In this document: in pieces, positions 13,801 to 25,448 of the stretch
How positions within the stretch are numbered: the stretch's first letter is position 1
Layout of the letters: each line of letters starts with the position of its first letter
Origin: Smittia aterrima
Taxonomy: Eukaryota > Arthropoda > Insecta > Diptera > Chironomidae
Direction: 5' to 3'
DNA length: 64,000 nt
Assembly (NCBI GenBank): GCA_033063855.1
Contig: CP093829.1
Location: 21,173,537 to 21,237,536, forward strand
Notes under the pieces: generated by a model
Told to the model about the DNA's origin: nothing
Database searches by the model: none
The model's input: the letters and a program-made list of their open reading frames with translations, nothing else
Program-made: the position numbers and the translations under genes

Positions 13801-16800
13801 GGAATTTTCGTTGCTGGGTGAGCTTCAGCTCAAAATTGATTAATTATAGTGCAGACTTTCATTGAATAATTCAGGATTTTCGCTGCAAGTTTGGGAACTG
13901 TCGCTGCATGTCTAAGTTCACTTTCCGCCGTGACAATTGAAGATTTACTCATCTCGGGGATGAATATTAAAATGACACCACAGAAAGTTGCTTTCTTCTC
14001 GAAATGGATGTCTCTTGGGTGAGTTAGATTATTTCCACGTACACTTTGTGCAAATAAAAAAAGCATTTCGTTCTCTTTTCTGTCGTCTAGTTATGGAATT
14101 TTCTCATTCGGATTAATTTTTCTTGTTGAGGGTAGAGGAATTCTTCAAGCAACTTTAACTTTGAACGGTTTGCATTTTTCATTTGTGTCAAGTGTAAATT
14201 TACTTGAAAAAAACTTATAAACGCAGGTTTGGTTGGTGGAATACTGCTCGGATTATTTTCGCTTGGAATATTTTTCAAAAGATCAAACGTTAAGGTAATT
14301 TTAATTAACGAGAATTAATGTGGAAGTAAGATTAAAACTCATGAAATACTTCAGGGAGCTTTCTACGGAGGACTGCTAGCGATAGGCTTAGTCGTCTTGC
14401 TGGGCATCACTGCGCAAATAAAATATACAGACGAACCGTTTCTACATTTGTCTGCATTGGAATGCGATTGCATCGTTAATGCAACTTTGGGGAACGAAAA
14501 TGATCTCCCACCGATGACGCCAGACATTGCTGATGAGGGCACCAGCTTTTGGAGAGTGATTTATAAAGTTAGCTACATGTACTATTCAATGATTGGCGCA
14601 GGCATGACAGTCTTTTTCGGTCTCCTCGTTTCAACCATTTCTGATATGTTCACAAGAAATCAAATTTTAAAAATTACGTCATCGCCCGATGTTCGTCAAC
14701 AACATTTCTACCCGCACAGACATTTCTCGGTTGCTTCTTTCACCGTCGCCACCGGTCGGAAGTTATCATCGTTCATGCAACATGTCGCACACGATGTCTC
14801 ACAATCGACATTGAAAGTCGAGAGCATTCTAAAGGAAGTCATATCTCATACGAACTTGCATCATTTGCATCATGGATTGGGTGGCGATGCTGACGATAGA
14901 ATTGCGATTCTAAATGAAGAAGAAAGTGATTGCGACACGTCGCCAGTGCAGGACAGTGGCAAGGAAAAAATGTTTTTTATTGGAGAAGACGAAGAATACG
15001 AAGAAATGTTGAAAGCTAATCGGCAGAAGCCGCATCTGACATGAAATATTCTTTAACAATGAATCTGCAAAAATGTTTGCGTACTACAAATAAAAAATAA
15101 ATGTTCTTAACTTCGAAGAAACTTTTCTTTCTTTTGTAACAAAAAGTTTTTTTTTTATGTTCACGGATCTGTTAACTTGAGCATCAGCTTTCAATGACCT
15201 CTCGAACTCTTTTAAAATTTTCATCCTCATGGCTCTCAATAGAACAGGAAATACAAATTTGCTCTCACCGCTATGTTTCATGAAGCTCTTATCACAACAT
15301 GGACGCTCAAAGTAAACATTCCAAATAGTTTCATAATCGCACAGCACCACATGACTCAAAAGCAAATGTATGATTATCACGCTCGCAATCGTAAGGTAAA
15401 CTATGTTTCTGTACATTTTATTGACCCAAGCTCTGGTGCACTGCTTTCGGAAATTACTTATTCATTTTACAAACAGACATTTATGAAACACATTTTGAGC
15501 TGCGAGATTTGCATCTATTAGATACTAAGGAGCCTATTTATGTTCACCGAACTATAACTAAGAACTCAAGTTTTTGAATATTTTCACTGAACCACATCTT
15601 GAGACATTTCCCGAACTTTAAAATGATTTTCTTTCCTTATTTGCTCTTCGTTATTTTAAATATCAAACAATTTGTGGTGAGAACTTTTCTCATTTAATAT
15701 TTCACTTGATTAAGGAACACCAGCTCTTAAAATATCTCAATGAACTCGCTTTCTATTGTTAATGCACATGTTTATAACAACAGCTTTGGCCAAAGACTGA
15801 AGTGAAGCTCGAACAACTGGAAAAAAAATTCCTTGCGGGAAGTGATGGCAACTGCGCAATGGCTTTGCTCTAGTACAAACCTTTTTACGTTTGGGATCAA
15901 ATAACAGACGTGAATGCGACATTTAAAATATGGTAATGAACTAAACTGGCTCTTGAAAGCTTAAAATACTTTTCGAAATACTTTCATTTTTTTTTCTTCG
16001 CTTATGGAATTAGTTTCTTTTGAGGCAGCAAAACCTTCTCGTGAATATAAAAATGAATGGAAATATGAATAATTAATGTCGAAATAACCGGTCAGTGCAA
16101 TATCATTAAGGATCTTTGCATAAACGTCCTTTCATTTGATGTTGAACAAAGAAGCGAGAGTTTTGAAACAAAACAAAAAAAAAATCTTTTCATGCGTCGT
16201 CTGTGACAAGAACGTGATGTTTACAGAGAGAAGAATGCTTTTTAAAGCATGAAACCTGCATTAATGGCAAACGAATGGACATGAAATCCTTTTTTGTATG
16301 TACATCGTTACAAACTTGAAATGTTAAACAATATTCAAAGTGCAAGGACAAAAGTCTGTCTACGGAATTGAGTGTGTCCAGTGTTTCTTCGATGGACGAA
16401 GACTTTAGAGTTTTAATAAATAAAAAATCAAGGTTACCATCGAGACCGAATCAATTACTCAAAAAACGTTCAACACCTTGAAACAAAAGAAAAACTCAGC
16501 GAGCATGTTCGAGTTAACATTCCTCATCATCTCTTTCATTAGAAATAATAGAACTTTGCCGATAATAAAACCCTATTCATCATTTATTTTTTCTTAATCC
16601 CGCTTTATGCTTACTTTCAAACATGAACAGCCTTTCAGCAAAATGTACTTGACTGAGCCCCTCTTCATGCTGTCATCATATTTTCACACCATTTTATGTT
16701 TGCATTTTCATTTTTAGCACGTTTTATCTGAGTGTCTCCTTTCATTACTGCATTTTCTGCTTTGGTGTGTGCATAAATGCATTTAAAACTCTTTTTTTTT

Positions 16801-17393
16801 GTAATCCATTGTTTTTTTTTGAACAGAGCCAGAGAGACGAAACTTCGCGAACAATAAGTGCAGGCAACAAGAAGTTTCTGCTTTTTTTTTGTGTCGAACG
16901 GGGAAGGTTCGTAAGTTTCGAAGTTCCCAGTCAGATTTGTATCATGTTACGTTCACACTTCAGCTCAGTCTTGCTCAACCTTAATCAAGTGAAATATCGG
17001 TGGCGATGATTCGATTGCGAGACACTGAAGGGAAACTTTTAATGTTTCTCAGCAAAAAATTCTGCTTACGATTTAAGTAAATTTTCACACCTCTACGTTT
17101 TCTCTTTTTATTTTCCCGTTTTGTCGACGGGTAAGCAAAGAGTCCTCGAATGATGGTGTGAAAACAATACTCAAGAACTGGCAGAGGGAGTCGTCTGAGG
17201 GAGACAATTTTTAGTAATTAATTTCTATTGTTTGATTTATGTCTCGTGAATCTTATGAAAGGAAATTTGCTGCTAGGATATTAAACACATCAGAGATTTA
17301 ATGATTTTACATACCTGGTGAGAGTTCTTCGATATTTTGAGCATTGAATAAGTTCCAAAGCAAATTAAACAGGATCAGTCGATTTATTAACAT
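7853..17393 (-). CDS. Sema2a: Semaphorin-2a-like secreted axon guidance protein (14 coding exons, about 687 aa)
   Basis: Secreted class-2 semaphorin. In flies this family is a guidance ligand for growing axons and signals through Plexin B. Coding exons in order: 17315-17393, 11077-11164, 10640-10691, 10517-10585, 10334-10438, 10133-10270, 9934-10066, 9398-9826, 9176-9332, 8780-9116, 8550-8713, 8288-8440, 8115-8223, 7853-7903. All reading phases join. Exon 1 encodes a signal peptide (MLINRLILFNLLWNLFNAQ). A Sema domain follows to about residue 490, with the family strings DCRNHIRVV, CGTNAHNPKDYIIF and FFFRETAVEYINCGKAVYSR. Next are a PSI domain (CFRCVKDPYCGWD), an Ig domain ending GRYDCHLGGSLLC at about 530-635, and a C-terminal tail with YADWCHEFEKYK. 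No transmembrane segment is seen, as expected for class 2. The first coding exon is preceded by an acceptor, so there is at least one upstream 5' UTR exon. Identification is by recognised family strings, not a search. Confidence 0.95.
12116..15044 (+). CDS. SLC5-family sodium-coupled solute symporter (12 exons, about 716 aa), nested in Semaphorin-2a intron 1
   Basis: Plasma-membrane transporter of the sodium:solute symporter family, closest by eye to the insect multivitamin/monocarboxylate-transporter-like group; the substrate cannot be told. Exons: 12116-12518, 12592-12754, 12812-12936, 12995-13017, 13073-13191, 13247-13338, 13396-13454, 13630-13817, 13875-14018, 14091-14167, 14227-14294, 14355-15044. 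All phases join. Family strings include LATSFVTAIELLGNPAEMYFYG, FYPIYHDMQLTSCYEYL, GLKAVIIADTFQ and VVIGGFFYWTSLLCVNQATV. The protein ends in a long hydrophilic tail of about 150 residues. Unusually, it starts with a signal-peptide-like segment (MKSLLIVFFAVFVTTTTS) and about 40 polar residues before the first core membrane helix, making it longer than the usual roughly 600 residues. A TTCTTTAG acceptor 16 bases before the ATG implies a 5' UTR intron. Exon 4 is only 23 nt. AATAAA signals follow at 15089 and 15096. The gene lies entirely inside a Semaphorin-2a intron, on the opposite strand. Confidence 0.93.
15084..15416 (-). CDS. Candidate small secreted protein (110 aa) inside Semaphorin-2a intron 1
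   Basis: Not recognised as any family. The frame starts at an ATG and encodes a hydrophobic leader (residues about 1-26, rich in I, V and L, ending HVVLC), then a polar region with two adjacent cysteines (ERPCCDKS, residues 40-41) and a basic C-terminal half. It stops only 40 bases from the stop of the convergent SLC5 gene, so the two 3' ends would overlap. A possible donor (GTGAGA) occurs after about residue 49, so the true protein may be spliced differently. The leader argues for a real secreted product; the length alone is within chance. Confidence 0.35.
   Translation of the reverse strand: MYRNIVYLTIASVIIIHLLLSHVVLCDYETIWNVYFERPCCDKSFMKHSGESKFVFPVLLRAMRMKILKEFERSLKADAQVNRSVNIKKKLFVTKERKVSSKLRTFIFYL
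15930..17314. other. Rest of Semaphorin-2a intron 1, no further gene
   Basis: AT-rich intronic sequence with poly-A and poly-T runs. The longest frame (16767-17009, plus) does not resemble any protein. Being intronic and close to the 5' end of Semaphorin-2a, it could hold enhancers, but no site is identified. Confidence 0.5.
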
Positions 17394-17504
17394 AATTCCG
17401 CTCTGTAAATAAGAAAAAAATTCGTAATAAGAAAGCCAGACATACAGAGCCTAACTAGAGTTCATTTTGGCATAAGGAAGGTTTAATTTTTCCTCTTCAC
17501 ACTC

Positions 17505-17535
17505 TTGCTTCGCTTTTGCTTCGCTTTTGCTTTAT
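17505..17535. repeat. Short tandem repeat, 11-bp unit, about three copies
   Basis: An 11-base unit reading TTGCTTCGCTT occurs twice exactly and a third time with changes. It lies in the presumed 5' UTR intron of Semaphorin-2a. No function is suggested. Confidence 0.6.
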
Positions 17536-17757
17536 GTAGTGCCTCTCGTAATGGAATACTGAAAACCGGTAGCTCGGTGCTTGACTCACGACAATTTTTG
17601 CTGTTAACAATGCTCGGCAGGGACGAGTAGTGAAATTATTCCTTGAAAGGAATTCAAAAAGGCAATGCTCAGACGACACAACCAACACATTAATATGTGC
17701 GACTTTCAAATACTTTACTGCCTTCCTTGAGTGTTGGGTGTGAGATACGTCACTCAC

Positions 17758-17900
17758 CTCAGAACAACTTTCACGCAGTGAAAATCAATTACCTTTAATT
17801 ATTTTTTTCGGTGAATGATTTATTCCATAAATATTAGGAAACTCTTGGTTGTAACTTTAGTCACAATTTGAAGTTTGATATTTTGAGCATAATACGAAAA
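17758..17900 (-). other. Sema2a: Possible 5' UTR exon of Semaphorin-2a (start of exon unknown)
   Basis: The Semaphorin-2a coding start lies nine bases downstream of a good acceptor (TTTACAG at about 17403-17409 on the minus strand), so the transcript must begin upstream. The nearest strong donor on that strand is GAG|GTGAGTG, ending the exon at 17758. The implied intron is about 355 bases. The upstream end of the exon is only a guess. Another donor further right is possible. Confidence 0.3.
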
Positions 17901-18746
17901 TATTCCTCAATTCAATTTTTATTTGAATCAATTCACTTTATTTTCACTGAGAAACTTTAAACTGATCACTTATGAGTTGATATTTCACTTATTTCTTCTT
18001 CTTTTTGCTATAAAACCGCTTGAATTTAAGGATTATCGAGGAGGACATGCAATCTTGTCTAAATTAGCTCCAAACTGCCACAAAATGATTTTTTCCTGGC
18101 CAAATCTCAGTGGCATTCTCTGCAATTGCATAGCGACGGAAGTAAGGCTTCTCTGGAAATTGCGCAACGCCACTGCCAATCTGCGCAAAAGGGAACGATT
18201 TTCATAGGAAAAGAGAATTACCAACACCGATGAGACGCTGACTACCACTTTTAATTACGACAGCGTTGAAAATGAAATAAATTATGCTGCTTCGCTCGTC
18301 AATGAACTTTTAAGTTTGATTTACTAAGCTTTTAGTTGAAAAACTAATTAGAATGTGAGCAAAGTTTTATTCTTTGAAAAAAGCTTTGAGATTTACAAGT
18401 TATGAACTCAAAACTGGGTGAGTTCTCGTCGAGTATTCGTCAAAAGCTCGAAATAAAAGCGAGAGCAGCTGTTTGATGATTAAAAATCACGAGTCAGACC
18501 TGAAAACGTTTTCTTAATAAATTTTTTAAAGTAGTTCTCGCTTCGATACAGTTGAGATGAATGACATAGTTTGAATGATAAGGAAACGCTGTGATCAAAA
18601 CTTCACCGCAATTGAATGATTATCATGAAATTTTCAGCTTAATTTAATTTAATTCAATCACGAGACATTTCATTTACAGCAGCATCGACTCATTCGAGAA
18701 AAAAAAATCGGTTCGCATAGTTTGTAGTTCCTCTCAATCCTCAGAA

Positions 18747-19521
18747 ATGTCGAAATTAATCATTTTTAAAGTGATTTTAATTATAGTGACAAATAGTGCA
18801 ATTTCCTCGCAACTAGATCCAATAAATCATGTCGCGAATCCTCCAAATGAAAGTCTTCAAACAGACTTGAAGGAGTTTTTGAATCTCATTCCAGTCGACG
18901 AGATTCGTAATCTCACAACTTTCTTCTACGCCAACGACAAAAAGGTTTTGAACTCTTTTGATTAATTCACTAAAATAATATTTCATCCAATGTCTAGATG
19001 CGAGATTCGTACGATTACTTGAGACACAAAGGATTCAAATTGGTCACCGAGAGACTCTCGAAGTTAACTCTAATTAAAAAGTTCATGACTTTCCTTAACG
19101 AATCAAGAGTTGATTTTGCTGAGCTGGGACAACGAATCGAAACAATTGTGCTGACAAGCGATGAACTAGAATCGATTGAGGGTAATTGCGTTATTGCATT
19201 TCAGTATCGTTTTAACTGTTTACTCCTTTTTCAATCATAGATGTTAATAAAAACGAAGACATGGGAGGAATGAACGGGTTTTTTAACGAGGCTCTGTCTC
19301 TCATTCCACAAGAGGAAGTTTTATCGTTGTTCTTCGTTAAAATGGAAGAGAGCAATGCGTTTTCATCATTTCTAGAGAAGATCAGCTCATCAGACTTTGA
19401 GAATCTAACAGACAACATGAAGAAATCACAAGGCCTCCAATCGATTTACTTCGATTTTCATTCTCATGGAATCGATATCCTCGAATGCGCCAATTCACTC
19501 AAGAAATTCCTCGGGTACTAG
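18747..19521 (+). CDS. Insect allergen-related repeat (G12-like) secreted protein (3 exons, 220 aa)
   Basis: Member of the insect-allergen-repeat / G12 family, known from cockroach and mosquito midgut proteins; its biochemical role is poorly defined. Exons: 18747-18944, 18998-19181, 19241-19521. Phases 0 and 1 join. An N-terminal signal peptide (about residues 1-20, ending SAISS) indicates secretion. A single repeat of about 190 residues follows, with hallmark helices: DLKEFLNLIPVDEIRNL, then a segment starting at residue 67 with YDYLRHKGFKLV, then GFFNEALSLIPQEEVLSLF and FENL near the end. AATAAA at 19573-19578 is 50 bases past the stop. The first intron uses a weak donor (GTTTTG), so the exon 1 end is slightly uncertain, but the phase and the family pattern fit. 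Confidence 0.85.
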
Positions 19522-19579
19522 AAAAAGATTCGTCATCTAACCAAAGTAAAAAATATTTTTTTAAAAAATTGTAATAAAC

Positions 19580-21046
19580 GAAATTCTGTGTTCGAATGTG
19601 AGAATTGAAATAAATTCATGGTAAAATAATCAGGAACTCGATGAAAGGACACAGGAAGCGGAAACAAAGTCTTGAGCAATATTTGCGAAACCTTTTTAGC
19701 CTCTTTACCGTTCAATTCGAGAGATGTTGCTGCTTCATTCAACATTAAGTAAGGAGTATGTTGAGGGTGTGATATGATTTGAGAGAAAGATCCGCTTTCT
19801 GACTGACATCGGTCTGGGAAATGTAAATAGAATTCACAATATTTGAATGACTATTTCAGTTGCGGAAAGGTTCCAAAAGTGAAGGGCTAGGATAATTCTC
19901 TGTCATCAGAGTGAGCGATAAGAAAAATGGGGAACATTTATGTGCATGAAGTGCTGACAGAGGAAAATTTCCGTTCATTTGCTCGCTAGTCTGAGAGGAT
20001 TGTCGAGGATGTTTCTCTGGATAAACACGAAAATATTCATGAAATTATTTTCAAATATCACAAGTTTTATCGTTCAATAGTTAGCAAACAAAAAGATCCA
20101 GCGACTTATAAATCTCTTTTAAAATTGCTTTCTGCTGTATGGCTTTCTATTTATTCCACAGAAAAAAAAGGCGAAAAACTATAACTCAGCATCACAACTC
20201 TCGTCTTTTATTACGTTCTCCACCTAACCCGAGCCGTAGCTATTGTTTCCCCAACTCGCGCTATTTGTTTGAATAATAAATTAAAAGTTATAGCGTACAT
20301 TTAATTAAAGCATTATACATCCAAAATCTTCTCTCCTCCATGATCCTTTTATTTTTCTTCTCCTTCAGCAACAAGATATTTATAACGTTAATTAAATCCT
20401 TGTTTTGGATCGCATAAATTTATTCACACGAAAATTAAAGACTTTTATAGCTCGCGCGATATCTTCTCCCCCTTTCTCTCGATGCGTAATTATTATTCGC
20501 GACTTCGATGTTAATGCTTTCAAATTGTCAGCGCATTATTCACAATTATCGAGATTTAAAGCTCAACACTAAATACCTACCGTAAAGTTACTGGGTCTTA
20601 TAACTTCGAAAGTGTTCAAATCGATGGCAACGAAGTGTTTTTCCGATCAACGCTCTTCGATTTATTTTCTATTGTCATTCGACAAACATTTGAGCTGTTG
20701 AGAAAACGACACTCAGATTTCTTTTCTGATATGAGAGATAAAAGGAAGACAATCGAATTGTCTTTTGGAAAGCGGAAACTTAAATTGAATTCTTTGAACT
20801 TTCATTTCATTTGTTCCTTCATTACAACGGAACTCTCTCTCTATCGTTTCATCATCAACCTAATTTATTCTGAATTCAAATGTAAAATTCCAATAAAAAT
20901 ATCAAGTAACACTATACATGAAGCTCTCACATTGACAGGGCTTTTATCTAAAACGTTCAAACGTTTTTCCGAATGATTCACGAGCTCTAAATCTAAATCC
21001 AATAGAACTTACACCAACCAAACACAAAGCTCTGACGAACAATGAA
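19580..21046. other. Intergenic region between G12-like gene and SLC22 gene
   Basis: The two flanking genes are convergent, so this stretch contains both 3' ends. The plus-strand frame 20635-20976 starts at a non-ATG codon and is not believed. No RNA gene or repeat was recognised. Confidence 0.5.
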
Positions 21047-23697
21047 CTATTTTACATTTCTAGTTTGCAATTTGCATACTTCATAGATTCGAATATTCTC
21101 ATCTGCTGCATGTTGTCGCCGTCGTCTCTTGAATGGGTTCACTAGCGGAACCAAATCGCTTTCGTAAATCGTTTGCGGTAGAGATTTATCTTTCGTTTCC
21201 GGCAAGAAGAAGCTGGCTAATCCGCCGAAAATCAACAAGATTCCCATCACAATTAATGGCATTACAATCATCTCGCTCCCCATGTAGTTGACAATCGGTA
21301 TTAACGTCGGTCCAATCATCGCTGTAACATGTCAATATGAGAAAACATGCTTTGACTCTGCTCATTGCCTTCACAGTTTGCGATCGTTTAAATAAAATAT
21401 GCTTCCCAGCAAACCGTTCTCAACCGAACAACACAGCATGCAGATTCAATGTGGCGAGAAGAGACGACGGTCAACTGGGAATACAGAAATATATTTACCT
21501 ACAACTTGGCTGAAACTCATTCCTAATCCCCTCACCACAGTCGGATAGAGTTCAGAGGCCATTAATGGTAGAACTACAAATGCTGACGATATTCCCATCT
21601 TGCCAATGCAGTAAAGGATCAACGTTGTTGTTTGGTCTGTAGTAGTTTCTCCCGGAACGGGAATTATGTTCAAAGAACACGATTCGAGAGAAAATTTTCT
21701 CATAAGTTTTGTGACTTTTAAAAAAGAGAAGGAAGCGAAATTAGATTTATTGCTTTAGTACTCACCATGCTGTACAAGAAACGTCGCCAAGCAGGCACCA
21801 CCACCAATAATCATTGATATACATAAAATCCAACGTCTCCCGAAATAGCTAAGACTGGGGCCAAGAATTATGTAGGTTGGAAGCTCACAAGCACCGCCAA
21901 CAAAGAAATTGAAGACAACGTCGCCACCTAACAATGAAAACATTCTTCAAAAACTTTGAGTGAGTTAAATAAATAAAGTCTCAAGGTAGAAGTTCTATTA
22001 CTGCCAGCAATTGGTCAGAACTTGAGTCATAAATTGGAATTCCAGCAACTTCGTCCTCTTCTTCATTTCGAAGGGAAAAGTTTTTTTTTGAAATCCAATA
22101 TAATTTATTGCGAAGCTTTCGTTCTGAACTCGGGAAGACAAGGATCGTTTTGGAAAGCCCTGCAGAAGGAACAGAAAAAGTCATTAAATGTCCTACCTAA
22201 TGAAGGCGCATAATAACTTAATCCGACGTAAACGGAAGTGATGCAAAACCAAATGAAAGTTATTATTGAGGTTTTTCTTGTCATGTTTGCGGTGGAAAAT
22301 AAATCAGAAATTCCATAATTTTCCTTCTCGCTGTCGATTGCGTCGATTTTCCATTCGGCTGTCGGTTGCAAGTTCTGCATGTTTTCGTACGCCAACGATT
22401 GCTCCTTTAGCACGGCTTCGTAATTTGGTGGCAATGTTTTCCCATTAAATCTAATTACAGAGGAAAAACACACAGAAACTCATTCATTGAATCTCTGAAC
22501 TTTAAAATTAATTTCCCGAAATTTTCCCCCATTAAAATTATTATAACGAGAGTGTCGGGACATTTTGAAACTTTACCGTGCAATCGTTCTCATAACTTTG
22601 GCAGCTCTCTCGAATTTATGCGTTGCTATCAACCATCTCGGGCTTTCTGGTAAAGAGAAAAAGCAGAGGAAGAGCAAACCCAGGGGAATTGAGACAGCCA
22701 AGGAAAGCGCTCTCCAGTCTCTGAACAAGTACACGACACCAGCGAGTAAAGTAAGTCCTAAGCTGTATGCGATGTTCGAAACAATTGTGCAGAAGACTCG
22801 ATGATTTGGTCCCACCAACTCGATGGCGAGAACGTAGGGACTCGCTAAAATCGCTGGAACAGTTAAGCCAACGAAGAATCTCAGAAAAATCCACGACGGG
22901 AAGCTCCACGTGAAAGCGCTCAGTGCACACGAAACAATTTCGAGAATTAAATAAATGTAAAAGGAAGGCTTTCGACCGTAGAAGTCCTGGAGGTAGCCGA
23001 AAATATAATTTCCTATTAATCCACTAATTCCGAACACAACTAACGCAAACGTTGCATAATAATCCTTTTCGCAAACGAGATTCCACTGAAATGCGAGGAT
23101 ATTATTAATTTCATGAATTTCCATGAATCACATTCAGAATTAATTTCATACTTCACTGATGACGGTCGCAGAAAACATTGTACGGTCGAACACCCAACCG
23201 TTTTGGCAATTTATAATTTCATATTTGCTGCTTCTCTCGTCTAGCAAATGTTTGTGATTGATTAAAGTTTCATGGATACTTTTATCCGCGAACAATTCCG
23301 CCAGACTCGAATAATTGCGATTGTACATTTTGCAGGTTGAGAACTTGATAACTCCATCGCGTTGCTCGAGCGGAATGCTGCAATCATCATCATTTGTGAG
23401 CTGATTTTACAAAATAACAGAAAAATACCTGAGATTTTTTAAAACTTCCTCGTAGCCACTCGAGTAGAGTTTTTGAAACTCGGGGATTCGACAATGGTGG
23501 TCCGGGGTTGCAGCAATGAAAATTTGAGAGTAAGCCTTTAAAAAAGTTTTGCTTTTGTTAGCGTCTGATATTAATTAAAATCTATCAATTACGTGAAATG
23601 CACATGGCAGCGCCATCGGAAGGAGAACTAAACAAATCACGAGCTTTTGGTAGATTCCAAATGAACCAACTTCGTTTAATTGCGAGTCAAAATCCAT
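21047..23697 (-). CDS. SLC22-type organic cation/carnitine transporter (8 exons, about 591 aa)
   Basis: Plasma-membrane carrier of the major facilitator superfamily, organic cation transporter group; the substrate is unknown. Exons: 23593-23697, 23429-23535, 23152-23377, 22577-23085, 22197-22450, 21766-21927, 21499-21636, 21047-21321. All phases join. The first helix lies in exon 1 (LVICLVLLPMALP). A large extracellular loop follows (residues about 36-145) with several cysteines and the signature CQNGWVFDRTMF. Exon 4 carries the MFS motif GYLQDFYGRKP (about 176-186), and PESPRWL lies just after the sixth helix, both typical of SLC22. The end is basic (FKRRRRQ). The acceptor of exon 7 has an alternative 12 bases upstream that would add four residues in frame. 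Family membership is secure; orthology to a named fly gene is not. Confidence 0.93.
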
Positions 23698-24990
23698 TTC
23701 TGTTTGACTGCGGTGGCACAAGCGATACGAACAGAGAACGAGCAAACACTAGATATTTGATTGACATTTCGCTGGCTCCCAGCGGAGATTTAAATTTTGA
23801 CGAAATAATTAAATAATTCGTATGAGCTACTGGTTGAGTTAGGGCGCGCTCTTAGATGTTCTCTAACATCAGCTTGCCGAGTAATTTAATGAAAAGTTGG
23901 AGAATTATTAATTCATCTCTTTCGAGATGATCGCCGAGAGTTGTAATTCATATTTACTTGACATAAATATCTCAGTTTATGTTTCTTCGCATATCAATCT
24001 TCAGACTCAAATTGGCATTTGAGAAACCGAAGCAATTTATATTTCACATATTTCAAAGCAAGATGTTTCCATTCTGAAATGAGTTTCGTAATTAATTTCA
24101 ATCATATCAACTTTGATTCCTTTTGACGTTATTTGTATGTAACTCTCAAAGATTGAAATGCATTCTCCTATTTAAATTGAAATATCAAAGCTCTCTCGAA
24201 CTCACAAAAGAGGAAGAAAACTTTGCTTCACATTAGATAAGACGGAAGAGCTCTGAGTCAATAGCAATAAATGATTCATGAGATTTTTAGCTTTAATTTG
24301 ATAATACTTGAGATGGGGAGGAAATGCTTATTTAGGCAGAAAATAAACACTTTCCATGATTTATTTATGAAATTTTAATTAAACAACAATAAATTTGATT
24401 ACGAGGCATTCAAATGTGATTCGAAACGGAACTCTCAATCTGTGATAGCTGAAGACTTTTGAGAGTTATCAAGCATTTTAATGTTTGTTCAAATGCAAAC
24501 GAAAAAAAAGATGAATGGAGGGAAGTTTTGAAAGAAATAAATGCTTGGATCCAAATGTAATGTATTTCGATGGAAACAGATAACGAATACGATGCGAGAG
24601 AGGGTGAAACTCTTGCCTGTTGGTTTCACTCAGAATATATTAGCAATATCCACATTCTAATTCAACCCATTCGTTAATGGCCAAGTGCTTAGGGACCGAA
24701 TAGGTTTTAAACCCAATTACTGACCCTCAACTGTTTCCTGCGATTCAGCGAATAAAGGAGTAATCTAATAGTGGTAAAGTCTTAACGCGGAACATTCAAT
24801 TTCGTTGATTTTAGATTTGGTGTAGTAAGAAGGTTTATTTTGTGTGCAAAGGACAAATGTTTGTCGGTCGTGTATGCTAAGCCCCCTAAGATTTAGATTT
24901 CTCTTTTCTTTCTGACCAGAATTAATATTTATGGCACTATAAACGCACGATAATGGAATTAATTCAATATGCTTTTAGAGATAGCGAAGG

Positions 24991-25010
24991 GCAAGTAACG
25001 CATTACTTGC
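24991..25010. repeat. Perfect 8-bp inverted repeat with 4-base loop
   Basis: The arms GCAAGTAA and TTACTTGC are exact reverse complements separated by CGCA. This could form a small hairpin or be a dimeric binding site. Short palindromes also arise by chance. Confidence 0.6.
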
Positions 25011-25133
25011 TCTCTTTAGAATGTTTGATTTTCTCTTTGTAAGATCTCCGATTCCTTTTGTTTTTTCTTCCCTTCTATTGATTTTGTTAGGAATAAGATT
25101 TTCCCTCGTCTGAGAACGACAAGAGAACAGAGA

Positions 25134-25448
25134 ATGTTTGTAGGCGGTAAAACCGCACAGACAACTTCAGATATTATTAGTAAATTAAGCATAAATGAGT
25201 CGCACTCTGTGAACACTCCGACGACTGTGCCAAACAAGAAATGTCAACATCGCAAATGCACTTTCTTATCTTCGTCTAGCATTAAAACATATGAAGATAC
25301 ATCGCCCCACTCATCTTCTTTACCAGCACTAAACAGAGGAAGAACATGTAAAAGGCATGTGAATAATAATAATGCTCTGGCAGCCCCGCATCTGATTCAG
25401 CGAATGGAAATATGCGCATCTGAATTTATGAGTATCGTGGAGGGTTGA
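25134..25448 (+). CDS. Doubtful ORF, 104 aa, Ser/Thr/Asn-rich
   Basis: Not recognised. The frame begins with an ATG and runs 104 codons. Its composition (many Ser, Thr, Asn and His, few Phe or Ile) is less like translated AT-rich non-coding DNA than most other frames here, and it contains four cysteines. No signal peptide, domain, clear promoter or splice structure supports it. The length is within chance expectation. Confidence 0.2.
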   Translation: MFVGGKTAQTTSDIISKLSINESHSVNTPTTVPNKKCQHRKCTFLSSSSIKTYEDTSPHSSSLPALNRGRTCKRHVNNNNALAAPHLIQRMEICASEFMSIVEG

